NCBI RefSeq assembly: GCF_014203855.1
Contig: NZ_JACHJV010000001.1
Location: 1,116,001-1,180,000, forward strand
Length of the DNA stretch: 64,000 bases
Source: Kitasatospora kifunensis
GTDB taxonomy: Bacteria; Actinomycetota; Actinomycetes; Streptomycetales; Streptomycetaceae
Direction: 5' to 3'
Shown here: piece by piece, positions 16,514 through 25,477 of the stretch
How the letters are laid out: every line of letters starts with the position of its first letter
Numbering within the stretch: position 1 is the first letter of the stretch
Program-made: the position numbers and the translations under genes
Notes under the pieces: generated by a model
What the model was told of the DNA's origin: nothing
The model's input: only the letters and a program-made list of their open reading frames with translations
The model's database searches: none

Positions 16514-17235
16514 GTGTCCTGACGCTGCAACTGGCCGGCCCCCTGCAGTCCTGGGGCGCCTCTGCCCGCTTCGCCCGCCGGACGACCGAGAACGCACCGA
16601 CCAAGAGCGGGGTGCTCGGTCTGCTAGCCGCCGCCCGCGGACTGACCCGGGACGCCGACGCAGAGCTCGCCGAACTCGCAACCCTGCGGTTCGGTGTGCG
16701 GATCGACCAACCCGGCACCCGGGTTCGGGACTTCCAGACCGCTCACGATCTGGACACCGACGAATCGATGCCACTCTCGGAGCGGTTCTATCTGGCGGAC
16801 GCGGTCTTCGTCGCAGCCGTCGCAGGCGCCGATCCGATGCTGGCCACGCTGTACCAGGCGCTGCGCCGCCCCGCCTACCTCCCCTACCTGGGCAGGCGTT
16901 CCTGCCCGCCGGCGCGGCCCGTCGAGCTCGCCGTCCACCCGGGCGGCGATCTCGTCGGCGTACTGCGCGCCGAGCCATGGCGTGCCGCCGACTGGTACCG
17001 GCGCCGTCGCGCGCGCGAGACGGATGTGGAGCTGACCCTGTTGACCGAGGTTCCGGCCCCAGGCAGCACTCCCAACGCCACGCTGCGCGACCAACCGCTC
17101 AGCTTCGACCCCCGGCACCGTCGGTACGCGCTGCGCAGCGTACACACCTCCACCGTGACCGTTCCCAACCCTCAGGCCCGCGCCCGCCAGACCGTGCCCC
17201 CGCACGACCCGACCAGCCTCCTGGACCTTGCCTGA
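16510..17235 (+). CDS. cas5e: Cascade subunit Cas5e (CasD)
   Basis: Cas5e caps the 5' handle of the crRNA in Cascade. The 241-residue product begins with the family motif LQLAGPLQSWGASARFARR and contains the RPVELAVHPGG and LPYLGRRSCPPA blocks seen in the I-E group. It overlaps cas7e by four bases at the start and cas6e by one base at the end (TGATG). Length is normal. Confidence 0.95.
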   Translation: MSVLTLQLAGPLQSWGASARFARRTTENAPTKSGVLGLLAAARGLTRDADAELAELATLRFGVRIDQPGTRVRDFQTAHDLDTDESMPLSERFYLADAVFVAAVAGADPMLATLYQALRRPAYLPYLGRRSCPPARPVELAVHPGGDLVGVLRAEPWRAADWYRRRRARETDVELTLLTEVPAPGSTPNATLRDQPLSFDPRHRRYALRSVHTSTVTVPNPQARARQTVPPHDPTSLLDLA

Positions 17236-17945
17236 TGTACCTCACCCGGTTCCGTCTCAACGCAGCCCGCCCCGGCGCTCGAAAGCTGATCGCCTCCTCG
17301 CAGGCGCTCCATGCCGCCGTCATGTCCTCCTTCCCCGACCTGCTGCCCAGCGCCGCCGGCCGGCCGCGCGTGCTGTGGCGCCTGGATCGCAACGCCGCCG
17401 CGGAACTGCTGCTCTACGTGGTGAGCCCCGGCCGCCCGGATCTGACGCACCTCGTCGAACAGGCCGGCTGGCCCGCTGCTGCGGCCTCCGGCACGCCCGG
17501 CTGGCAGACGTACGGCTACGCGCCGTTCCTGGATCGCCTCGACAAGGGCGGCATCTGGAACTTCCGCCTGACCGCCAACCCTGTGCACAGCGTCCGGGTG
17601 CGCGACGGGCAACCGACCAAGCGCACCGCGCACGTCACCACCCAGCACCAGATCGAATGGCTGCTGGGGCGCCAGGAGGTCGGGGGGTTCCGCATCCAGG
17701 AAAAACCTCAGGAGCGTCGGCGAACCGAGCGCGGGGACCTTCATCAGCTCGTGGTCCGCGACCAGCGTTCACTGGAGTTCCGCAAGACCGGCTCCACTGG
17801 GCCCGTCACGATCAAAACCGTCACCTACGACGGGCGGCTCGAAGTCACGGACGCCGATGCGCTGCGCAAGGTCCTCACCGAAGGGCTGGGCAAGGCCAAA
17901 GCCTACGGCTGCGGACTGATGACCCTTGCGCCAATCAGCACCTGA
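17235..17945 (+). CDS. cas6e: CRISPR RNA endonuclease Cas6e (CasE)
   Basis: Cas6e cuts pre-crRNA at the 3' base of each repeat hairpin and stays bound in Cascade. The 236-residue product starts MYLTRFRLNAARPGARKL. His26 (SQALHAAV) is at the position of the catalytic histidine of Cse3 proteins. The C-terminal glycine-rich loop (GLGKAKAYGCGLMTLAP) is intact. The palindromic CCCCG/CGGGG repeat arms provide its hairpin substrate. Confidence 0.95.
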   Translation: MYLTRFRLNAARPGARKLIASSQALHAAVMSSFPDLLPSAAGRPRVLWRLDRNAAAELLLYVVSPGRPDLTHLVEQAGWPAAAASGTPGWQTYGYAPFLDRLDKGGIWNFRLTANPVHSVRVRDGQPTKRTAHVTTQHQIEWLLGRQEVGGFRIQEKPQERRRTERGDLHQLVVRDQRSLEFRKTGSTGPVTIKTVTYDGRLEVTDADALRKVLTEGLGKAKAYGCGLMTLAPIST

Positions 17946-17984
17946 CATCCCCATCACTGGATCAGCTACCCCAGGAGGCATCCG

Positions 17985-18965
17985 ATGAGCGCCGGCCAAA
18001 GGCCTGCGAGCACCCCGGTGGAGCTGGCTCGCGCAGGCGACCGGCTCTCCTTCGTCTATCTCGAACGGTGCGTCGTCCACCGCGACGCCAACGCGATTAC
18101 CGCCGAGAGCGCCTCGGGCACGACGCACATCCCCTCCGCCACCATCGGAACGCTCCTGCTCGGACCGGGTACCCGCATTAGCCACCAAGCGATGAGCGTC
18201 CTCGGTGAAACCGGCGCCGGAGTCGTCTGGGTGGGGGAGAACGGTGTGCGCTACTACGCCGGCGGCCGCGCCTTGACCCGCTCGGCCGCGCTCGCGGAGG
18301 CTCAGGCCTCTTGCTGGGCCAACCGCCGCAGCCGGCTGGAGGTCGCGCGGGCCATGTACCGGCTCCGGTTTCCCGGGGAGAACGTGGACGGCCTGATGCG
18401 TCGCGAACTCCTCGGCCGCGAGGGCCAGCGCGTGAAGGACTGCTACCGGGCCAACGCCGAGCGAACCGGCGTCCCCTGGCGAGGTCGCCGCTACAGACCG
18501 GGCGACTTCAGCTCCGGCGACCCCGTCAACCAAGCCATCACCGCCGCGGCACAGGTGATGTACGGCATCAGCCACGCCATTGTCACAGCCCTTGGCTGCT
18601 CTCCTGCCCTCGGCTTCATCCACTCCGGGCACGAGCTGTCCTTCGTCCTGGACATCGCGGACCTGTACAAGACCGAGATCGGAATCCCGGTTGCCTTCGA
18701 CACGGCCGCCACCTCGCCCGAAGATGTCGGCCCCGCCACCCGGCGAGCACTGCGCGACCGCATCCACAGCCTTGGCCTACTCGACCGCATCGTCGACGAC
18801 ATCAAGGGCCTTGTGCTACCGCGCAGCAGCCGCTCGAGCGCGAACACGGCTACGGATTCCGAGCTCGAGCGAGAGGTAGACCAGATGACCCTTCAGTCCG
18901 ACCACGACGCCAGCCTTCCAGCGGGCACCAACTGGGACACGTGGAACGCTGGCGAGGCCTGGTGA
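17985..18965 (+). CDS. cas1e: CRISPR integrase Cas1e
   Basis: Cas1 with Cas2 inserts new spacers at the leader end. The 326-residue product retains the three metal ligands: Glu146 (LLGREGQRVK), His213 (FIHSGHELSF) and Asp226 (DIADLYK). An AGGAGG ribosome site lies seven bases before the ATG. The stop overlaps the GTG of cas2e (GTGA). Adaptation capability therefore looks intact. Confidence 0.97.
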   Translation: MSAGQRPASTPVELARAGDRLSFVYLERCVVHRDANAITAESASGTTHIPSATIGTLLLGPGTRISHQAMSVLGETGAGVVWVGENGVRYYAGGRALTRSAALAEAQASCWANRRSRLEVARAMYRLRFPGENVDGLMRRELLGREGQRVKDCYRANAERTGVPWRGRRYRPGDFSSGDPVNQAITAAAQVMYGISHAIVTALGCSPALGFIHSGHELSFVLDIADLYKTEIGIPVAFDTAATSPEDVGPATRRALRDRIHSLGLLDRIVDDIKGLVLPRSSRSSANTATDSELEREVDQMTLQSDHDASLPAGTNWDTWNAGEAW

Positions 18966-19309
18966 CCGTCATCGTGCTGACCAACTGCCCAGCCGGCCTC
19001 CGTGGCTTCCTCACCCGCTGGCTCCTGGAGATCTCCGCCGGTGTCTTCATTGGCACGCCATCAGCGCGAATTCGGGACCTACTGTGGAGTGAAGTCCGAG
19101 CCTACGCAGGCCAGGGCCGTGCCTTACTCGTCCACAGCACCAACACCGAACAGGGCTTCACCTTCAGTACCCACGACCACGCCTGGGAGCCCACCGACCA
19201 CGAAGGCCTGACGCTGATTCACCGCCCCGCCACACCCCCGATCACGACGGCCACCGATCCGAAGCCGGGCTGGAGCAAAGCCGCGAAGCGCCGCTTCGGG
19301 CGACGCTGA
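18962..19309 (+). CDS. cas2e: CRISPR adaptation protein Cas2e
   Basis: Cas2e is the central dimer of the spacer-integration complex. The 115-residue product starts at a GTG overlapping the cas1e stop. It shows the I-E type sequence VIVLTNCPAGLRGFLTRWL, EISAGVFIGTPSARIRDLLW and GFTFSTHDHAWEP. It is the last gene of the cas operon, about 110 bp before the first repeat of array 2. Confidence 0.96.
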   Translation: MTVIVLTNCPAGLRGFLTRWLLEISAGVFIGTPSARIRDLLWSEVRAYAGQGRALLVHSTNTEQGFTFSTHDHAWEPTDHEGLTLIHRPATPPITTATDPKPGWSKAAKRRFGRR

Positions 19310-19422
19310 CAGCTACATTTATGGGCATCTGAATTACAGGGCGTAATTTGACTGAAATGTCGGCTTCTCAAAAAGTGGTGCAACTCGGCCGTCCACCCTA
19401 ACAAAGTTGTAGGTCACGCAGA
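19310..19422 (+). promoter_or_regulatory. Leader of CRISPR array 2
   Basis: This stretch after cas2e is AT-richer than its surroundings (ATTTATGGGCATCTGAATTA at about 19317-19336). It ends with ACAAAGTTGTAGGTCACG (19401-19418) just before the first repeat. The same block stands before array 1 on the other strand. It should contain the promoter for array 2 and the site for spacer integration. Confidence 0.85.
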
Positions 19423-20182
19423 CTGCTCCCCGTGCACGCGGGGATGGTCCCGGGCTCATCCGGTCCCAGGTCCGGCCGCTCTTGCTGCTCCCCGTGCACG
19501 CGGGGATGGTCCCCCAGCTCCACCAGCAGCGCCTCGACCAGCGCCCTGCTCCCCGTGCACGCGGGGATGGTCCCCAGGCCAGGTTGAGCCGGAATTCCTG
19601 CTGGTGCTGCTCCCCGTGCACGCGGGGATGGTCCCTTCTACATGGGCGGCAGCGCGGGTCAGCTCGCCTGCTCCCCGTGCACGCGGGGATGGTCCCACGA
19701 ACCGATACGTGGTCGTCGGATCGAGCAGCTGCCCCCGTGCACGCGGGGATGGTCCCCCGAGGTCGCACTCCTCCAGCAGCGTGAGGCGCTGCTCCCCGTG
19801 CACGCGGGGATGGTCCCGATCAGGAATTTGCCCCGTACGTCGACAATTTCTACTCTCCGCGCCTGCGGGGTTGGTCCCTCTCCCTGGACGGACGATCTCA
19901 GCAACTGCCTCTGCTCCCCGCGCCTGCGGGGTTGGTCCCTGATCCCGCGCCCCACCCAAACGCCCATGGCCCTGCTCCCCGCGCCTGCGGGGTTGGTCCC
20001 ACCGGCGGCGGCCCGTCGCAGGCCCTGTACGGCTGCTCCCCGCGCCTGCGGGGATGGTGCCGTGGTGATGGGCATAATCGGCATCGTCGGCGGCTTCCCC
20101 CGCACCTGCGGAATTGGTCCCCAGAGGAACCCGGTGTCGGGCTGCGGTCCCATCTGCTCCCCGCGCCTGCGGGGTTGGCCGC
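19423..20182 (+). CRISPR. Type I-E CRISPR array 2, two repeat types
   Basis: Thirteen repeats start at 19423, 19485, 19546, 19607, 19668, 19729, 19789, 19850, 19911, 19972, 20033, 20093 and 20154. The first seven have the core CCCCGTGCACGCGGGGATGG, the complement of array 1. The last six switch to CCCCGCGCCTGCGGGGTTGG, with decay at 19850, 20033, 20093 and 20154. Spacers are about 32-33 nt. The polarity (leader left, degenerate repeats right) matches plus-strand transcription. Confidence 0.96.
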
Positions 20183-20404
20183 CGGACCACTTGGAACAGT
20201 GGAGCACACTACAGGGACCTGGCCATCACTCGAATGAGTGATGGCGCTTCAGGCGCCTTCCACTCGCCGTGCCCTACCGGCATACTGCGTCTGGGACATC
20301 TATACCCGAGCCACACTTCACTGGCATTGGCTCCTGGGCGATGATCAGGGTGCCACTGGGGCCAATTCGCCCAGCACGCCCGATCGCCGTGGGGCAACGG
20401 TGCG
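20183..20404. other. Trailer of array 2, no gene seen
   Basis: After the last degenerate repeat I see no gene, terminator hairpin or further repeat. The region joins the CRISPR locus to recombinase debris. Confidence 0.4.
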
Positions 20405-20995
20405 TGTCCCCCCTCGGACACCGACTGATACCCCACGGGGATCATTCAAGTGCTGGTTGAGATTCATCTCAACCAGCACTTTCTGCTTTCCGGAATCGTA
20501 CGTGAGCACCAGGCCCAACTTCTGGTAGAGGTCAGCGCGTTCGGCCGGCTCGGTGCGGGTGAGGATGATGACGAGGTCGCTGTTGGCTCGGACGAGTGAA
20601 GCGATGTCGTCGCGCGTGGGCTGGGCTCGGCGCGCGGATTGCGCGGCGCGGAGTTCGGCCTCGGCTCGGGCGCGGGTGGCCTGGGCCTCGGTGATCCAGC
20701 CGGTGACGAGGACCGGGTCGGCGCCTGCTTCGAGGGCGGCGCGGTGGGTGGTGAGTTTTGCGTCACACTGCTTGATCGTCTTCTTGGCCTGCTCGGCGTT
20801 GGGCGTGTGTCCGGCGGTCGGGTTGAGGCCGCCGGTGGTGGCCAGGAGGTCGATGGTGTCGTCGATGCGGTGCGGGGCGAAGATCTTGGCGAGCCAGTGG
20901 TCGAGGGGGCCGAGGATGTCCTTCTCGCGCAGGTAGACGTTGCGGGGGTGTTCGATGCGGTTGGCGAGGGCGTATTGCTGCCGCCAGGACGCGGC
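20405..20995 (-). pseudogene. 3' fragment of a serine recombinase
   Basis: On the minus strand the sequence YALANRIEHPRNVYLREKDI, then GPLDHWLAKIF, then a helical stretch (AELRAAQSARRAQPTRDD, TEPAERADLYQKLGLVLTYD), is the C-terminal part of Streptomyces serine recombinases, downstream of the zinc ribbon and catalytic domain. The open frame runs from 21097 to 20345, but the residues before about 20995 are unrelated. The catalytic N-terminus is absent, so it cannot recombine DNA. It marks an old integration event next to the CRISPR locus. Confidence 0.75.
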
Positions 20996-21083
20996 TGAAT
21001 GGTCAGCATCGCCGCTGATCAGGGGAACCGCGTCCTGCTGCTGGGCTTCTCGGCTTGGACGAGCTGCCCCAACCAGCCTCAGC

Positions 21084-21497
21084 TCACATGGAATCAACCG
21101 CAGCTCGATATGCGCGAAGCCCCTCGACTCGACACGAGCCCGCCGAGAAGGAAATGTGCGAGGAATCGCCCGTCATGGAGACGTTGAGAGATCCTGCCCC
21201 TACTTGAGAGATCTCGTAGCGCCGCAGGCCCGTGTGCTCCCAACCGGCGATCTCCAAGCCACGGATATCGGAGAACACCAGAAAGAACTCAAGCGCGTTC
21301 ATCCCGTCTTCGAATGCCGGAGATTCCGGAGCGCCGGGGACATGGGTCGTAGTGAATCCCAGGGTGACTGCGCTGTCGGGTCGTTCGTCGATCAGGAGGC
21401 CAAGGAGGTCGAGGTCTGCGAGCGGTGGAGGTCCCTGGAAGAGTCGGACCAGCTCACTCGTTCCGGCCACGTGGTCGGTCCAGTCAGATGCGGCCAT
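21084..21497 (-). CDS. Imm50-like immunity protein, second copy
   Basis: The 137-residue product has the Imm50 pattern: an N-terminal hydrophobic-charged helix (VRLFQGPPPLADLDLLGL), a beta-rich body (AVTLGFTTTHVP, ALEFFLVFSDIRGLEIAGWE) and a C-terminal strand pair with SSHISFSAGSCRVEGLRAY. It resembles the upstream gene in layout. Its start overlaps the upstream stop by 14 bases. Imm50 proteins neutralise toxin tips of RHS or polymorphic toxins. Two copies suggest protection against more than one toxin variant. Confidence 0.65.
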   Translation of the reverse strand: MAASDWTDHVAGTSELVRLFQGPPPLADLDLLGLLIDERPDSAVTLGFTTTHVPGAPESPAFEDGMNALEFFLVFSDIRGLEIAGWEHTGLRRYEISQVGAGSLNVSMTGDSSHISFSAGSCRVEGLRAYRAAVDSM

Positions 21498-21984
21498 AGT
21501 AGTTCTTCTTCCATGTCTCCGGCGGCGCGGCGTGGAGCCTCCGGTCGAGCGGGCTCAGGTAGCGGTGGGTCGGCTCGCCGTCCGCTGCCCTGGAGTTCCA
21601 CGCGCTCAGTCGGCCGATCGTGACGGATCGGTGGCAGGAGAAGGCGAGGCGAGTGGAATCGCCGTGCGCCTCCACCTTGACCCTGGAGTTCTCCTGCTCA
21701 ATGACCTGCAACGAGGTGTCCTCGGGAAGGCCATGGCCGGTCATCGACAGATCCGCGACATCGAGGAACTGGAGATGGAACTCGACCGTGTCGCAGCCGA
21801 ACTCAACCCAGTCCACCGGCGGGTGGTCAGGGAGTCGGTTCGTACTGAGGCGCAGGGTGACCGTCGGCCCACGTCGGTCGAGGTTGACGGAACGCAGGGT
21901 CAGCCGATCGATCCCACGCACATCGCCGTACAGCGCCGAGATCTTCTCCGGGTTCCTAAGGAGGTCAGCCCAGACTGGGGTCAT
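21484..21984 (-). CDS. Imm50-like immunity protein, RHS-linked
   Basis: The likely start is the ATG at 21984, giving 166 residues (MTPVWADLLRNPEKISALYG). This start lies 20 bases inside the 3' end of the RHS gene, a usual toxin-immunity coupling. Typical Imm50 blocks are seen: LTLRSVNLDRRGPTVTLRL, DHPPVDWVEFGCDTVEFHLQ, FLDVADLSMTGHG and a C-terminal WKKNYYGRI. It should bind and block the toxin tip encoded just upstream. Confidence 0.7.
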   Translation of the reverse strand: MTPVWADLLRNPEKISALYGDVRGIDRLTLRSVNLDRRGPTVTLRLSTNRLPDHPPVDWVEFGCDTVEFHLQFLDVADLSMTGHGLPEDTSLQVIEQENSRVKVEAHGDSTRLAFSCHRSVTIGRLSAWNSRAADGEPTHRYLSPLDRRLHAAPPETWKKNYYGRI

Positions 21985-24900
21985 AGTAGTAGTGCGCTTC
22001 CGCTGGGGGTGGGAGGACACCGTTTCGTGGGTCATCAAGAGGCCTTACGTGAACGTGTGGAGGCTGGTCGCCGACTCCGTTCGGATCACCGAACGAGTGC
22101 CCGGTGTAGTGATCCTGGTAGACGATGATGTCTCCGCTCGTCGTCTCGTAGTACTCCTGATGGAAGTACACGGGCTGGTAGTTCTCGTCCAGGATCTGCT
22201 TCCCGCTCCTGTCGGTCGAGGGAACCCAGTCCTCGTCGAGCGGCACCGCGTCGTCGGCGACTCCGGCATCTCTCAGCGCCTGCCGTTTTGCCTCGGCCTT
22301 GCAGGGCGCGAGACCGAGCGGGTCAGTGCTGACAAGCGGGTTGCTGACATAGGCGTGGTTGTCCGGAGCGGGTCGCAGGCCAAGCGGGTCGGGTGAAACG
22401 TATCGTGCGGCCTCAGGATCGTAGAAGCGGTTGAGGTTGTAGTGGAGGCGTGTCTCCGGGTCGAAGTACTGACCTGGGAAGCGTAGCGGGGTGTACGTGG
22501 TGCTGTTCTTCGGCCAGGTCGTCGCGCCCCAGAGGCTGGCGCGGCTGCGCCAGGCGCTCTCGCCGTACTCGTCGATCAGTTCGGTGGGCGTGCCGATGAG
22601 GTCGGTCACGATGGCGAAGAAGCGCCGGTCGATGCCGTCCTGTGTGTCGGGAGCGCTGATCTGTTCGGTCTGGGTCACCGGTCGGCCGTGGTCGTGGTCC
22701 CAGGTGATGATGTGCGGACCGGGCAGTCCGGGAGCGTGAGTGCTCTGCTCGACCAGCGTCGAGCCGTCCCAGGTGAACTCGGTCTGCTCGACGACAGAGA
22801 CACCGTCCGGGCCTATACGCTGTTTGGCTGCTCGGCGGCCGAGCGGGTCGTAGCAGTACCGCCAGATTTGGCCGTCCGGAGTGGTGGCTTCGATCAGTCG
22901 GTCTTCGGCGTCCCAGGTGTAGCGCCAGGTGTCAGGCTTGCGCGACAGGTTGACTCGCTGACGCAGCGTCACTCGACCCTGGGCGTCGTACTCGTAGCGA
23001 AGCGACCCAGCCCGGCGAATAAGGGTGCCTTGGTATGCGCGTTCGCCCAACGCGCCCGTAGCTGCGGCACTCGCCGGCCAGGAGGCCGCGGTCGGCCTGC
23101 CGCTCTGGTCGTAGGCGTAGCGCTCGGACCGGTCGTCAGCGTGGACAGCCACCACCCGGCCGGCGTCGTCGAGATCGAATCGGCGAGTTCCCTGGTCCTG
23201 ATCGTGGATCTGGGCCAGGTGCCCGTCAGGGCGGTACTGGTAGGAGCGCCGGCGCAGCAGGCGGTCGCCGGTGAGGTCGAGGTCATCGAGTGCCCCGGCT
23301 GCTCGGGCCGTCACCGTCTGATCAAGGAGTCGGCGTGTCAGGTCCCAGGTGTTGGTCAGCACGAGCTGGTCGCTGACGAGCCGGCTGGTCTCGCGTCCGG
23401 CCAGGTCTCGCTCGAAGTTCAACACCGCTGCGGGCGAGGTTAGTTGGGACGTGGCGCCGTTGGCATCGTAGCTCCATCGGCTGACGGCGTCCGAAGGGGT
23501 CCGGCGCTCGGTGCGCCGACCGGTCGCATCTCGCTCGAAGGTGAGGGTTCGGCCGTCGCACGTTTCGGAGACCAGGCGGCCGCAAGGGTCGTAATGGCGC
23601 GTCAGCTCGGAGGTGGGGCTGATCGCTCGGATCAGGTGACCCAGCGCGTCGTGCTCGTAGGTGGTGACCAAGCCATCAATCGACTTCGCACTGATGACTC
23701 CGAGCTGGTCGTACTCGTAGTCGATCCGCTCGCCAGCGCCGTTGACGCGGGCGGCGAGCCGGCCTGCCGCGTCTCGGTGATAGGTCAGGCCGCGCCCGTT
23801 GAAGTCGACTTCGGTGCTGAGCAGACCGCGCGGGTCGTAGGAGTACTGCCAGGCCAGGCCGTCGGGGTTGGTGACCTTGACGAGCCTGAGCTCGGTGTCG
23901 TGGTCGAACAGGTAGCGGGCGCCGTCCGGGCCAGTCCGTGCGGTGAGTTGGTCGAATTCGCCGTACTCGCAGGTGGTGACCGCGCCCATGGCGTCGGTGT
24001 GTCGAACCATGTTGCCTTCGCCGTCGTAGGCCCAGCTCTCCGTGCCGCCGCAGGCGTCGGTACGCGTGGCGAGGCGGCCCTCCACGGTCCAGGTCAGCCG
24101 CGTCAACGCGCCCATCGGGTCGGTGATCGCTACCGGCCGACCGAACGAGTCCCGACGGTATCGGGTGATGCCACCGCACGGGTCGGTGACTTCGATCGGG
24201 AGTCCGGCCGCGTCGCACCGGACCTTGGTCGAGTGGCCGAGCGGGTCGGTGATGGTGGCCAGGCACCCGTACTGATCGTGCGCGTAGCGGGTGACCGCCC
24301 CTGACGGGTCGACGGCAGCCGTTCGGTTCCCCGCCTCGTTGTACTGCTGGCGCCATACTCCGCCCGCCACGTCGACAGTGACCAGTGGCAGGTTGAGCCG
24401 CTTGTCGTACGAGGTGAGGGTCTGGCCGCCGTCGGGGCGGGTGGTAGTGATCAGGTTCCCGTGCTCGTCGTACTCGAAGGAGGAGGTCCGGCCCAGCGGG
24501 TCGGTCATCGAGAGCAGCCGGTCGTAGCGGTCCCTGCTGTAGCGGGTGACGCCACCGAGTGGGTCGACCTCGGCAACGACCTGGGTGCTCGCATTGACGA
24601 GGTAGCGAGTGGTGTGGCCGAGCGAGTCGGTCGCCCTGGTCGTCCGAAGACCGGTGTCCGGCGCTATGTCGCTGTACTCGTACCGGTACCGCAGGTGCCC
24701 CTCGGTGCCTCCCTGGGTCACGCAGCGGTCCAGGTGGTCGTATGCGTACTCGTAGCGGAAGGAGTTGCGGTCGACCCAGGCGGTCATCCGACCCACCGTG
24801 TCGTACTCGAACCGCAGCGGCAGGCCGGAGGAGTTGACGACCTCGGTGAGGTGCCCGTCCGTGTAGCCGTAGCGGACGAGTTCGACATCGGGCTGCTCCG

Positions 24901-25348
24901 CACCGGTTCCTGCCAGGTGCAGCCCGGTGATCCGGCCCTCGGAGGTGGTGACCTTCAGGTAGTAGCCCGCACTGTGCCGAATCCCCATCGGAGCGCCGTC
25001 GTAGTCGTAGTCGAACACGAGCCAGTGACCGTTCCGGTCGCGGATCTCGGTCAGTGGAGCGCGAGCACCGCTCTCCTCGGGGGTGAAGGTCCGTATGAGG
25101 CCCGACCGCGGGTCACTCACGGAGTAGGTGCCGTCAGTGCTCCGGCGCAACGGCCAGCGCACGCCTGACGTTGGCATCGTGGGCACGCCGGGGGCGGGGT
25201 GCGCGTAGGACAGGAGGACTCCGTCGGCTCGCAGCAGAAGGACACCTTCGGCGTCGATGACGAGGCGCTCGTCGGCGGTGCAGGTCCAGGTCGGCCCCAT
25301 CCAGAGGCCGCAGCGGTAATCGGACCGGTGGGTTCGCTCGAAGGCCAA
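21965..25348 (-). CDS. 5'-truncated RHS/YD-repeat polymorphic toxin
   Basis: About 1127 residues from a TTG at 25348. The frame opens with LPGLLPLAFERTHRSDYR, a block normally found several hundred residues into RHS proteins. A stop in frame lies about 60 bases upstream, so the secretion and N-terminal parts are missing. Many YD repeats follow (YEYDQLG, YDPRGLL, YDAQGRVT), ending in the core-closing DPLGL motifs. The last ~115 residues are the toxin tip, with GHSFGDPNGVG and PPHVHVRP, possibly an HNH/EndoVII-type nuclease. A strong terminator separates it from the upstream NLR gene. It may be a silent donor cassette for tip exchange rather than an expressed toxin. Confidence 0.85.
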   Translation of the reverse strand: MAFERTHRSDYRCGLWMGPTWTCTADERLVIDAEGVLLLRADGVLLSYAHPAPGVPTMPTSGVRWPLRRSTDGTYSVSDPRSGLIRTFTPEESGARAPLTEIRDRNGHWLVFDYDYDGAPMGIRHSAGYYLKVTTSEGRITGLHLAGTGAEQPDVELVRYGYTDGHLTEVVNSSGLPLRFEYDTVGRMTAWVDRNSFRYEYAYDHLDRCVTQGGTEGHLRYRYEYSDIAPDTGLRTTRATDSLGHTTRYLVNASTQVVAEVDPLGGVTRYSRDRYDRLLSMTDPLGRTSSFEYDEHGNLITTTRPDGGQTLTSYDKRLNLPLVTVDVAGGVWRQQYNEAGNRTAAVDPSGAVTRYAHDQYGCLATITDPLGHSTKVRCDAAGLPIEVTDPCGGITRYRRDSFGRPVAITDPMGALTRLTWTVEGRLATRTDACGGTESWAYDGEGNMVRHTDAMGAVTTCEYGEFDQLTARTGPDGARYLFDHDTELRLVKVTNPDGLAWQYSYDPRGLLSTEVDFNGRGLTYHRDAAGRLAARVNGAGERIDYEYDQLGVISAKSIDGLVTTYEHDALGHLIRAISPTSELTRHYDPCGRLVSETCDGRTLTFERDATGRRTERRTPSDAVSRWSYDANGATSQLTSPAAVLNFERDLAGRETSRLVSDQLVLTNTWDLTRRLLDQTVTARAAGALDDLDLTGDRLLRRRSYQYRPDGHLAQIHDQDQGTRRFDLDDAGRVVAVHADDRSERYAYDQSGRPTAASWPASAAATGALGERAYQGTLIRRAGSLRYEYDAQGRVTLRQRVNLSRKPDTWRYTWDAEDRLIEATTPDGQIWRYCYDPLGRRAAKQRIGPDGVSVVEQTEFTWDGSTLVEQSTHAPGLPGPHIITWDHDHGRPVTQTEQISAPDTQDGIDRRFFAIVTDLIGTPTELIDEYGESAWRSRASLWGATTWPKNSTTYTPLRFPGQYFDPETRLHYNLNRFYDPEAARYVSPDPLGLRPAPDNHAYVSNPLVSTDPLGLAPCKAEAKRQALRDAGVADDAVPLDEDWVPSTDRSGKQILDENYQPVYFHQEYYETTSGDIIVYQDHYTGHSFGDPNGVGDQPPHVHVRPLDDPRNGVLPPPAEAHYYYDPSLG

Positions 25349-25416
25349 CGGAAGCAGGCCCGGAAGCGGCCACCACCCCGGTCTGCCACTTCAACGTCGC
25401 CTGACACACCGTACGA

Positions 25417-25468
25417 AAGCCGTGCCCGCGGCGGGCTCGGGGGGCGAGCTCCGCCGCGGGCACGGCTT
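25417..25468 (-). terminator. Perfect 18-bp stem terminator after the NLR gene
   Basis: AAGCCGTGCCCGCGGCGG (25417-25434) pairs perfectly with 25451-25468 across a 16-nt loop. It lies ten bases after the stop of the nSTAND-WD40 gene and before the truncated RHS frame. It should stop transcription from the NLR operon from reaching the RHS remnant. Confidence 0.8.
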
Positions 25469-25477
25469 CGGGGCGGC

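Noticed and set aside
19456..20241. Open frames across array 2
   Set aside because: Same periodic repeat translation. No ribosome sites and clear CRISPR structure.
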